Positions 1 to 5,121 of a DNA stretch of 5,121 nt are shown here, in pieces (within the stretch, counting starts at the first letter, position 1; each line of letters begins with the position of its first letter). The translations under genes and the position numbers were made by a program. The notes under the pieces were generated by a model. The model saw nothing but the letters and a program-made list of their open reading frames with translations. It searched no databases and was not told the DNA's origin. Source of the stretch: Chloroflexota bacterium (lineage in GTDB: Bacteria > Chloroflexota > Dehalococcoidia > Lucifugimonadales > UBA826); assembly GCA_002708065.1 (NCBI GenBank), contig PAOO01000031.1, forward strand, positions 1,454-6,574, written 5' to 3'.

Positions 1-1
1 T

Positions 2-916
2 GTCGGAATGATGAGAACCCCAGAAGAATGGTCGAGACATCCACAGAGTTTAGCTTTATCAGAGTTGCCCCTTATAGAGATCGAAAGAATCGGAGATGGC
101 CCTCCTATAGGGTTTAAATCAGATCCTCAGAGACCTATGGAAGGCATCCGAGTACTTGAGATGACCAAGGTGATCGCGGGACCAGTTATCGGCAGAACCC
201 TGGCTGAGTATGGGGCGGAAATACTTTGGATAAACGGACCCCATTTAGACGTTATTGAAGCCCTCGTGCTAGACATGTCCAGAGGTAAGCACCCTGCAGA
301 ACTAGACCTTAGACATCAAAATGGCGGATCCAAATTACGTGAACTCGCAGCAGGGGCAGATGTGTTCATCCAAGGATACCGTCCAGGAAGCATCGCTTCC
401 AGAGGGTTTTCCCCCGAAGACCTCTCTGAAATAAGGCCTGGCATAATCTGTGTGGAACTGAGCGCTTTCAGTCACCTAGGTCCCTGGGCGCATCGCCGGG
501 GTTTTGACAGCATAGTTCAGACAGTGAGCGGAATAGGATACGAAGGGGGAAAGGCAGCAGGATTAGAGGGAATGGTCCATCTCCCGTGCCAGGCGCTGGA
601 TCATGCAACGGGCTATTTAGGGGCATTCGGAGCTATGGTTGCATTAATGCACAGAGCAGAAGAAGGAGGTAGCTGGAGGGTCAGGGTTTCCCTTGCACAA
701 ACTGGCAAATGGCTTACATCACTTGGCAGAGCTAATCACATGGATGTCACGGAAATTCCTCGAGAAGAAATCGAGGCATTCTTGCAATCAGAACATTCAC
801 CATACGGAAATATATCTTATACTCGTCCAGCGGCCGTACTTTCCCAAACTCCGAGTTTCTGGGAGCCGGTATCTTCACCGTTTGGTACCTACGAACCCAA
901 GTGGCGTGCAGAATGA
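2..916 (+). CDS. CaiB/BaiF family (class III) CoA-transferase, 5'-truncated by window edge
   Basis: Enzymes of this family move coenzyme A between carboxylic acids (CaiB, formyl-CoA transferase) or racemise 2-methylacyl-CoAs; they are cytoplasmic. Seen here (residues counted from the ATG at 8): a start-of-domain segment RPMEGIRVLEMTKVIAGP at about 42-59, which matches the N-terminal Rossmann strand of CaiB proteins; ADVFIQGYRPGSIASRGFS at about 117-135; GPWAHRRGFD at about 158-167; and QALDHATGY at about 195-203. By family analogy, D198 in that last motif is the catalytic aspartate that forms the acyl anhydride. The frame is open to the left edge (Val-Gly precede the first Met), and the RTPEEW...PLIEIERIG segment before the domain is typical of the middle of longer, roughly 450-500 aa members. 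The ATG at 8 is therefore probably internal and the true start is upstream. The C-terminus (PFGTYEPKW) looks natural. Substrate unknown. Confidence 0.88.
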   Translation, partial: VGMMRTPEEWSRHPQSLALSELPLIEIERIGDGPPIGFKSDPQRPMEGIRVLEMTKVIAGPVIGRTLAEYGAEILWINGPHLDVIEALVLDMSRGKHPAELDLRHQNGGSKLRELAAGADVFIQGYRPGSIASRGFSPEDLSEIRPGIICVELSAFSHLGPWAHRRGFDSIVQTVSGIGYEGGKAAGLEGMVHLPCQALDHATGYLGAFGAMVALMHRAEEGGSWRVRVSLAQTGKWLTSLGRANHMDVTEIPREEIEAFLQSEHSPYGNISYTRPAAVLSQTPSFWEPVSSPFGTYEPKWRAE

Positions 917-967
917 TTTTGGACCAGCAGAACATTCTATGAACTCGTCCACTAAAATTACCTAGTT

Positions 968-996
968 TTGAGTCTATTATTAACAGCTGCTATAAA
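968..996 (+). promoter_or_regulatory. Putative sigma-70 promoter for glnS
   Basis: TTGAGT at 968-973 matches 4 of 6 bases of the -35 consensus, and TATAAA at 991-996 matches 5 of 6 of the -10 consensus. The spacer is exactly 17 bp. A start near 1003 would give a 5' leader of about 20 nt before the glnS ATG. This implies that glnS is transcribed independently of the CoA-transferase gene 106 bp upstream. The Shine-Dalgarno before glnS is weak (GAAAG at 1011-1015). The prediction rests on pattern matching only. Confidence 0.45.
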
Positions 997-1022
997 AGCA
1001 AGTCATTATCGAAAGTAACTAC

Positions 1023-2723
1023 ATGAATAACCAAGACAAGAATTCAGTAGATTTCATTAGGGCCATTGTGCGAGAAGACCTTGCCACTGGAAAGCATGAT
1101 CAAATCATTACCCGGTTCCCTCCTGAACCAAATGGACACCTGCACATAGGCCATGCCACCTCTGTTTGCTTAAATTTTGGTATAGGAAAAGAGGCAGCGA
1201 ATGGTTATTGTAATTTGCGTTTTGACGATACCAATCCTTCAAGGGAAAGCAACGCATTCGTCGAGGCAATTAAACGTGATATAAGGTGGTTAGGTTTCGA
1301 TTGGGGAGATAAGGAACTTTATGCTTCTGATTACTTTCAGCAACTCTACGATTACGCAGTCAAATTGGTTATATCAGGCAAGGCCTACGTGGATAGCCAA
1401 TCCCCTGATGAGATAAGAGAGTCCCGTGGAACGCTTACGGAGCCTGGGAAGAACAGTCCCTATCGAGATAGATCGATAGAAGATAATCTAGATCTATTCT
1501 CAAGAATGAAGTCAGGGGAATTTGAAGAGGCTTCACAGGTGTTGAGGGCAAAGATTGACATGTCATCGCCAAACCTAAATTTGCGTGACCCCGTCATGTA
1601 CAGAATTCTTAGATCTCCTCACCACCAGACTGGGAACGAATGGCCAATATACCCCATGTACGATTTCGCTCACGGCCTATCCGATTCGATTGAGGGTATC
1701 ACTCATTCACTATGTACTATGGAATATGAGGATCATCGACCTCTTTATGACTGGTTCCTGAACCAACTTGGTGTATTTCCTTCCAGACAAATAGAATTTG
1801 GGAAGGTCTTGCTTAGTCATACCATCCTTAGCAAGAGAAACTTGCTTCGGCTAGTGGAGTCCGGACATGTGGACGGATGGGACGATCCCAGGATGCCAAC
1901 CTTATCTGGTATGAGGCGATTGGGGTTTACCCCAGAATCAATACGAGATTTCTGTGGACGAGTAGGAATCACCAGACGCTCCAACATCGCAGATATCGCA
2001 TTACTTGAACACTGCCTTCGAGAGGATCTCAATAAACGTGCCGAAAGAAGAATGGCTGTTCTTAACCCATTGAAGATCACAATAACGAATTATCCAGAAA
2101 ATGAAGTTGAATACCTCGCTGCATTAAACAACCCGGAAGATATATCTGCAGGCTCAAGGGAAATCCCGTTCTCAAGAGAATTATACATAGAGCGTGAAGA
2201 CTTCATGGAAGATCCTCCTAGAAAATTCTTCAGACTTGCGCCAGGAAGGGAAATCAGACTGAGATACGGATTTTTCATAAAGTGTGAAAATGTCATAAAA
2301 GATCCTGATACGAGCGAAATAACGGAACTACAATGTACGTATGATCCAGAAACTCGCGGTGGATTCGCGCCGGATGGAAGGAAAGTAAGGGCGACAATTC
2401 ACTGGGTTAGTGCTCGGCATGCCCTACCTTCAGAAGTCAGGCTTTATGATCGACTCTGTTCCGACCCCAACCCAGACATTTCTTCCGCGCAAGAGTTAGA
2501 AACCGTCTTAAATCCACACTCTCTCGATGTTATCAAAGAAGCAATGCTAGAACCTTCGCTCAAAACTGCTGGACCCGGTGAGAAGTATCAGTTCGAACGA
2601 TTGGGATACTTCTGTGCAGACTCTGAGGATTCAAAACCGGGAACACCTATATTCAACCGCACAGTAACTCTAAGGGATACATGGGCAAGACTTCAGAAAT
2701 CCCAAAAAAAGAGTCGTTCATGA
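1023..2723 (+). CDS. glnS: Glutaminyl-tRNA synthetase (GlnRS)
   Basis: Class I aminoacyl-tRNA synthetase that charges tRNA-Gln with glutamine using ATP, in the cytoplasm. At 566 aa it is close to the 554 aa of E. coli GlnRS and aligns with it by eye along the whole length. Motifs seen: [13 protein letters not shown] at 33-45, containing the class I HIGH signature at 41-44; FDDTNP at 67-72; [16 protein letters not shown] in the acceptor-end region; the ILSKR form of KMSKS at 268-272; GWDDPRMPT shortly after it; and, in the C-terminal beta-barrel anticodon-binding part (about 345 onward), [14 protein letters not shown] and PVFNRT-like [14 protein letters not shown]. The start is supported because [15 protein letters not shown] aligns with the E. 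coli N-terminus without an excess extension. The only visible addition is a short basic tail (KSQKKSRS) after the conserved end. Its presence implies direct Gln-tRNA formation rather than sole reliance on the GatCAB amidotransferase route. It converges with the MFS gene, 6 bp between stops. Confidence 0.98.
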   Translation: MNNQDKNSVDFIRAIVREDLATGKHDQIITRFPPEPNGHLHIGHATSVCLNFGIGKEAANGYCNLRFDDTNPSRESNAFVEAIKRDIRWLGFDWGDKELYASDYFQQLYDYAVKLVISGKAYVDSQSPDEIRESRGTLTEPGKNSPYRDRSIEDNLDLFSRMKSGEFEEASQVLRAKIDMSSPNLNLRDPVMYRILRSPHHQTGNEWPIYPMYDFAHGLSDSIEGITHSLCTMEYEDHRPLYDWFLNQLGVFPSRQIEFGKVLLSHTILSKRNLLRLVESGHVDGWDDPRMPTLSGMRRLGFTPESIRDFCGRVGITRRSNIADIALLEHCLREDLNKRAERRMAVLNPLKITITNYPENEVEYLAALNNPEDISAGSREIPFSRELYIEREDFMEDPPRKFFRLAPGREIRLRYGFFIKCENVIKDPDTSEITELQCTYDPETRGGFAPDGRKVRATIHWVSARHALPSEVRLYDRLCSDPNPDISSAQELETVLNPHSLDVIKEAMLEPSLKTAGPGEKYQFERLGYFCADSEDSKPGTPIFNRTVTLRDTWARLQKSQKKSRS

Positions 2724-2729
2724 GCAATG

Positions 2730-4019
2730 TTATTCAACTCCTCTGTCAGGCTTCCTAGCGAATAGGAATCCGAGGCTACCAATAATCGATACCGTAGAAA
2801 GGCTGTAAAAGGCCATATCGTAGCTACCCTGTGCATCATACATCCTTGCAGCTACGACAGGACCGATCATCATCATCACTGACATAGGTCCCATAGAAAG
2901 TCCGAGTACTTTACCAAACGCCCTCCGTCCAAAATACTCTCCCCGAATAGCAGTTCCCAACGGAATCCTAGCCCCGAATCCCAGTCCGTATGTCAAAATG
3001 AATATCGGTGCAAGGTAAATCGAAGTGATAAAAGTCGCGGTGATCGTGCCCACCGCTTGCAGGCAGCCGAATACACAGAGGGCTATATTTTTTCTTACTT
3101 TATCCCCAAGCCATCCCCCGAAAATCTGCGCGACACCAGAAAATCCCATAGTTGCTCCCCAAATCCATGCACCTGTTTGTACAGGTATTCCTTGATCCTT
3201 GAGAGCTAGAATCATGTGTACCATCATCGTTCCTATCAACATCGTAGAACAGGCATTACATATAGAAAGTATCCAAAATGCCGGAATTTTTAAAACCTGA
3301 ATTATTGTGTAATCTAGATCCATATTTTTCTGTACATGATCCGCCGATTCCACAGATTTTGACTTAGATACAAGACCGTCAGGAACTTCCCCAAACTCCT
3401 CAGGAGAGTTCCTAATCAAACGGGTGATTGGGAAAGCAATTAAAAGAAAGAAAATTCCCAAGCTCATTGAGGTCGTTTGCCATCCAACGTTGTCAGGAAC
3501 GACAAACCAGGCCAAAGCGGGGACCAAAAGAAAACTCCCAAGAGAAAATCCAATACCGCCAAACCCCATCGCTATACTTCTCTTCTTATCAAACCAGTTA
3601 TTAATAACAGTCATCATTGGGAGCCAACCGCCACCAGAGGCACCCATCATGATGACGCCATAGGCGAGATAAAACATCCAGAGGGTGTTAGTTTGACTCA
3701 AGATCAAAAATCCGACACCTATTATTGAGACTCCAACCAGTACAACGTTCTTAGGCCCTACCCTGTCGACAAGGACTCCAACCAGAGGACCTATAATGCT
3801 TCCCTCTAATTGGCCCAAAGAGAATGCCAGAGACAGTTGAGTACGACTCCAACCAAATTCGCTCTCCAAGGAATCGACCCATATACCGACACCTCCAAAT
3901 GTAGGAGATCCGGTCGAGGCATTAAGAAAGAGAGTGATTATAACCAACCACCATCCGTAGAAAAGAGAGCTACGCCATGTGAATATCGGTTGCTTACCGA
4001 TTAACTTGGCAAGGTTCAT
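2730..4019 (-). CDS. MFS transporter, OFA/monocarboxylate-type
   Basis: A 429-aa integral membrane carrier of the major facilitator superfamily with about 12 predicted helices, the usual size. Seen: the FYGWWLV start of TM1 at about 20-26, a hallmark of oxalate/formate-antiporter and monocarboxylate-like MFS proteins; the motif A loop GVLVDRVGPKN at 81-91 after TM2; GASGGGW at 126-132 in TM4; a central cytoplasmic loop with RNSPEEFGEVPDG at 203-215; and the second-half motif A equivalent GGWLGDKVRKN at 301-311 after TM8. Hydrophobic stretches near 24-40, 60-83, 91-109, 113-136, 147-173, 183-202, 247-272, 284-303, 311-333, 335-355, 372-392 and 403-421 account for the helices. Such carriers often move small organic anions, but the substrate cannot be read from the sequence. 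The start ATG (4017-4019) is preceded by a weak AAGAAAGG site about 12 nt away. It is divergent from the decarboxylase genes, so co-function is an inference. Confidence 0.93.
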   Translation of the reverse strand: MNLAKLIGKQPIFTWRSSLFYGWWLVIITLFLNASTGSPTFGGVGIWVDSLESEFGWSRTQLSLAFSLGQLEGSIIGPLVGVLVDRVGPKNVVLVGVSIIGVGFLILSQTNTLWMFYLAYGVIMMGASGGGWLPMMTVINNWFDKKRSIAMGFGGIGFSLGSFLLVPALAWFVVPDNVGWQTTSMSLGIFFLLIAFPITRLIRNSPEEFGEVPDGLVSKSKSVESADHVQKNMDLDYTIIQVLKIPAFWILSICNACSTMLIGTMMVHMILALKDQGIPVQTGAWIWGATMGFSGVAQIFGGWLGDKVRKNIALCVFGCLQAVGTITATFITSIYLAPIFILTYGLGFGARIPLGTAIRGEYFGRRAFGKVLGLSMGPMSVMMMIGPVVAARMYDAQGSYDMAFYSLSTVSIIGSLGFLFARKPDRGVE

Positions 4020-4023
4020 AAAT

Positions 4024-4036
4024 AAAGGGGGCCTTT
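4024..4036 (-). promoter_or_regulatory. Small hairpin over the MFS ribosome-binding region
   Basis: Read on the minus strand, AAAGG-CCC-CCTTT forms a 5-bp perfect stem with a 3-nt loop, ending 4 nt before the MFS ATG. The AAAGG arm is also the only Shine-Dalgarno-like sequence for that gene, so pairing would hide it. The stem is short and may be marginal at best. It could act in translational control or be chance. Confidence 0.25.
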
Positions 4037-4053
4037 CTTCTCGATTTCAGATG

Positions 4054-4110
4054 TCAGCACTGGCGATTCCAAACGTACAGCCACCCGTTATTACGATAAT
4101 AGTAATTCAT
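4054..4110 (-). CDS. Candidate leader peptide (18 aa) upstream of the MFS gene
   Basis: A short minus-strand frame starts at the ATG at 4110-4108 and ends in TGA at 4056-4054, encoding MNYYYRNNGWLYVWNRQC. It is preceded by a perfect GGAGG (minus strand of 4115-4119) with 4 nt between it and the ATG, slightly tight but usable, and is much better than the site before the MFS gene itself. Six of 18 residues are Tyr or Trp (YYY, W, Y, W), a composition reminiscent of attenuator leader peptides. The stop lies 34 nt before the MFS ATG, with the RBS-covering hairpin in between. It is not in frame with the MFS gene, so it is not an alternative start. No homology is known to me. One candidate promoter would start transcription inside its GGAGG, which argues against it. 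Confidence 0.22.
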   Translation of the reverse strand: MNYYYRNNGWLYVWNRQC

Positions 4111-4114
4111 GAAT
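4090..4114. promoter_or_regulatory. Overlapping palindromes, possible operator
   Basis: ATTAC (4090-4094) and GTAAT (4102-4106) form an inverted repeat around a 7-bp centre. Overlapping its right arm is the perfect 10-bp palindrome ATTCATGAAT (4105-4114). Such dyads about 70-95 bp upstream of a transporter start are where a dimeric repressor or activator could bind. No regulator gene is in the window and I cannot assign a family. The region is A+T rich, which raises the chance rate of palindromes. Confidence 0.22.
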
Positions 4115-4122
4115 CCTCCATC

Positions 4123-4151
4123 AGTAAATAAGGAAATAGTTTTGCTTGCAA
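4123..4151 (-). promoter_or_regulatory. Weak candidate promoter for the MFS gene
   Basis: On the minus strand, TTGCAA (4151-4146) and TTTACT (4128-4123) are separated by 17 bp. Each matches 4 of 6 bases of the sigma-70 consensus. A start near 4116 would give an MFS leader of about 95 nt. An alternative minus-strand pair, TTTACT (4128-4123) as -35 with TACTAT 18 bp further downstream, is equally weak, so the true start is unresolved. Confidence 0.2.
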
Positions 4152-4152
4152 A
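4141..4152. repeat. Inverted repeat TTTGC-TT-GCAAA
   Basis: Perfect 5-bp arms around a 2-bp centre. It overlaps the -35 element of the weak minus-strand promoter candidate, a placement suited to an operator. The match does not extend into the flanks. It may be chance. Confidence 0.2.
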
Positions 4153-4368
4153 TAATGATCGCTATTTAACGAGAACATGCGGTTTCAATTTCCAAAATTA
4201 AGCGGTTAGACATGGGAATTCGGACAGTGTTCCTAGTCTGATATTTTCTGCCGATTCGAAGGCCATACATTCAATTCTGTATAACATATACCTCCCCTCG
4301 GTTACTATCAGATTCTAAGTACAAAAACTGCCGCGTACATTGCCTTGTCCCCTCCATTTCCATGCGCC

Positions 4369-4397
4369 ACGACACACATATCCCAGTCGTATATACT
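4369..4397 (+). promoter_or_regulatory. Candidate promoter for the decarboxylase genes
   Basis: TATACT at 4392-4397 matches 5 of 6 bases of the -10 consensus, and ACGACA at 4369-4374 matches 4 of 6 of the -35 consensus, with a 17-bp spacer. A start near 4404 would leave a leader of about 95 nt before the alpha-subunit ATG. The ACTCGAGT palindrome (4436-4443) would fall just downstream. I saw no better-matching pair closer to the gene. Confidence 0.28.
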
Positions 4398-4487
4398 TGC
4401 GCCACTCAAACAGATGAGGAAAAACGATAACAGAAACTCGAGTCAGATCGGGTTGTCTAAAAACGCTTCGAATAGAACTACGAATAT

Positions 4488-4493
4488 GGAGGT
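4488..4493 (+). promoter_or_regulatory. Strong Shine-Dalgarno site for the alpha subunit
   Basis: GGAGGT lies 6 nt before the ATG at 4500, near-ideal spacing. It fixes that ATG as the start and suggests efficient translation. Confidence 0.8.
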
Positions 4494-4499
4494 ATAAAC

Positions 4500-5018
4500 A
4501 TGGTGGAACAGCAAACGGATATCTTGAGGCCAGAAACCCTGATTGAAGAGTTCCAGAAGAACGGGGTTACTCACATAATAACCATCCCTGATAGTGAAAC
4601 AAACTACCTATATGAGCTCATGGAGAAACAAGAATCTTTAGATGTAGTGCCTGTTTCAAGGGAAGGCGAATCAATGTCTGTCGCGCTAGGTCTTAACGTG
4701 GCAGGGAAAGTACCTGTTGTTCTAATCCAAAATACGGGCATGATGGAATCCGGAGATTCCATTCGAGGTATGGCACTTGATGCCGGGTTCCCTCTACTGA
4801 TGGTGGTGGGATATCGAGGCTGGACAAGAAAAGGGAACACGCCTGACTCTGCAGCTGTATACACAGAGCCATTCTTAAATGCATTCAGACTTAATTACTA
4901 CCTCGTAGAACACGACGAAGACGGCCCCAGGATTACCGAAGCTTTCGAAGAAACCCGCCGTACCAAACGCCCTGTTGTGGTCCTTATTGGAGACGAGTAT
5001 CACGGTTTTAACAGATAA
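4500..5018 (+). CDS. ThDP-dependent decarboxylase, alpha (PYR-domain) subunit; sulfopyruvate/phosphonopyruvate decarboxylase-like
   Basis: A 172-aa protein that matches the pyrimidine-binding half of thiamine-diphosphate 2-oxo acid decarboxylases, as in the ComD subunit of sulfopyruvate decarboxylase (coenzyme M pathway) and the N-terminal half of phosphonopyruvate decarboxylase. Seen: an N-terminal helix then GVTHIITIPDSET at 22-34, the usual first strand; SREGESMSVALGLNVAGK at 53-70, where E55 by family analogy contacts the cofactor pyrimidine and drives its activation; VVLIQNTGMMESGDSIRG at 73-90; and a closing strand RPVVVLIGDE at 157-166. Length suits a stand-alone PYR subunit. It lacks the diphosphate/Mg-binding half, which should be the next gene, starting 50 bp on. 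The QNTGMMESGD motif differs from the SGLGN-type motif I recall for ComD and phosphonopyruvate decarboxylases, so the precise substrate is open. It is therefore not given a comD symbol. Confidence 0.85.
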   Translation: MVEQQTDILRPETLIEEFQKNGVTHIITIPDSETNYLYELMEKQESLDVVPVSREGESMSVALGLNVAGKVPVVLIQNTGMMESGDSIRGMALDAGFPLLMVVGYRGWTRKGNTPDSAAVYTEPFLNAFRLNYYLVEHDEDGPRITEAFEETRRTKRPVVVLIGDEYHGFNR

Positions 5019-5056
5019 ATCTAACCCAGATATACATTTGGAAATCCATTTTTATT

Positions 5057-5061
5057 AGGAG
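5057..5061 (+). promoter_or_regulatory. Shine-Dalgarno site for the beta subunit
   Basis: AGGAG lies 7 nt before the ATG at 5069, supporting that start. The 50-bp gap after the alpha stop holds no convincing terminator, so the two genes are probably cotranscribed. Confidence 0.7.
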
Positions 5062-5068
5062 TAACTGA

Positions 5069-5121
5069 ATGATCGAGGCAAAGAAGGTATTTGAAGCTTT
5101 TCAAGAACACAGGGGAGACGC
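5069..5121 (+). CDS. Probable decarboxylase beta (PP-domain) subunit, 3'-truncated by window edge
   Basis: Only 17 full codons are visible: MIEAKKVFEAFQEHRGD, then the window ends. The pattern, a short amphipathic helix followed by a GD- turn, is how stand-alone PP-domain subunits of sulfopyruvate-decarboxylase-like enzymes begin, just before their first beta strand. Position directly after the PYR-domain gene, same strand, with a good ribosome-binding site, supports this. If right, the rest should carry the GDG...N thiamine-diphosphate/Mg motif and be about 180-200 aa. The assignment rests mostly on context. Confidence 0.6.
   Translation, partial: MIEAKKVFEAFQEHRGD

Larger units (their letters stand above)
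4020..4499. other. 480-bp divergent intergenic region
   Basis: No recognisable protein family, tRNA, rRNA or known riboswitch lies between the MFS start (minus) and the decarboxylase alpha start (plus). I looked for a TPP riboswitch because the downstream enzyme uses thiamine diphosphate, and saw neither the CTGAGA element nor its partner arm. What is present: a small hairpin next to the MFS start, palindromes at 4090-4114 and 4141-4152, an 8-bp palindrome ACTCGAGT at 4436-4443, promoter-like pairs on both strands, and a few very short minus-strand frames. The length is large for a genome with gaps of 6, 50 and 106 bp elsewhere in this window, which suggests regulatory content or a decayed gene. 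Confidence 0.6.

Noticed and set aside
693..965. Plus-strand frame overlapping the end of the CoA-transferase
   Set aside because: It is out of frame with a gene whose conserved motifs run to its stop at 916, has no family resemblance and no ribosome-binding site of note.
917..973. Terminator for the CoA-transferase gene
   Set aside because: TGGAC (920-924) pairs with GTCCA (947-951) only over a long loop with no U-tract; the ACTAAAA/TTTTGAGT pairing at 951-973 is A+T rich, bulged and overlaps the glnS promoter.
1817..2296. Two minus-strand frames inside glnS
   Set aside because: They are antisense shadows of a well-conserved synthetase; their translations show no recognisable motif.
3424..4004. 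Plus-strand frames inside the MFS gene
   Set aside because: They are antisense to transmembrane helices and motif loops of the transporter, with no independent support.
4051..4131. Plus-strand 26-codon frame with a hydrophobic stretch (VITIIVI)
   Set aside because: There is no ribosome-binding site before the ATG, it is very short, and it is antisense to the better-supported mini-ORF.
4245..4270. Possible tRNA T-arm around GATTCGAAGGC
   Set aside because: The loop-like string is not flanked by a proper 5-bp T-stem, and no acceptor, D or anticodon arm can be fitted around it.
4020..4499. TPP riboswitch controlling a thiamine-diphosphate enzyme
   Set aside because: Neither conserved arm of the TPP aptamer is visible on the plus strand, and such riboswitches usually control thiamine synthesis or transport rather than enzymes that use the cofactor.
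4604..4884. Minus-strand frames inside the decarboxylase alpha gene
   Set aside because: They lie opposite conserved PYR-domain motifs, and nothing in their translations suggests a real protein.
5035..5056. Terminator between the alpha and beta subunit genes (TGGAAATCCA then T-rich)
   Set aside because: The stem would be only 3-4 bp, too weak to terminate, and the gene pair is expected to be coexpressed.

Overview
The window looks like ordinary bacterial chromosome of moderate G+C content (roughly mid-40s percent by eye), with compact genes, Shine-Dalgarno sites and no mobile element, CRISPR array or RNA gene that I can see. A bacterial-type glutaminyl-tRNA synthetase, a class III CoA-transferase, an OFA/monocarboxylate-type MFS carrier and a split thiamine-diphosphate decarboxylase would fit an uncultivated heterotroph such as a marine Chloroflexota (SAR202-like) lineage. 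That placement is an impression from gene content, not something the sequence proves.

Layout, left to right. (1) 2-916 (+) is the C-terminal part of a CaiB/BaiF-family CoA-transferase whose start lies outside the window. (2) A 106-bp gap carries a credible sigma-70 promoter. (3) 1023-2723 (+) is glnS, complete and with all signature motifs. (4) 2730-4019 (-) is a 12-helix MFS transporter that converges on glnS with only 6 bp between the stop codons. (5) 4020-4499 is a 480-bp divergent intergenic region. It holds palindromes, promoter-like sequences, a hairpin over the MFS ribosome-binding region and several tiny minus-strand reading frames, one of them an aromatic-rich candidate leader peptide. 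(6) 4500-5018 (+) is the PYR-domain (alpha) subunit of a sulfopyruvate/phosphonopyruvate-decarboxylase-like enzyme. (7) From 5069 (+) the first 17 codons of its probable beta (PP-domain) subunit run off the right edge.

How the genes may work together: the two decarboxylase subunits are in tandem, each with a good ribosome-binding site, and almost certainly form one enzyme acting on a 2-oxo acid. The divergently transcribed MFS carrier belongs to a group that often moves small organic acids, so a joint uptake-and-decarboxylation function controlled from the shared intergenic region is plausible but unproven. glnS is a housekeeping gene with its own promoter, and the CoA-transferase looks like an independent catabolic gene. 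I found no clearly novel system. The points most worth checking are the substrate of the split decarboxylase and the structured divergent intergenic region.
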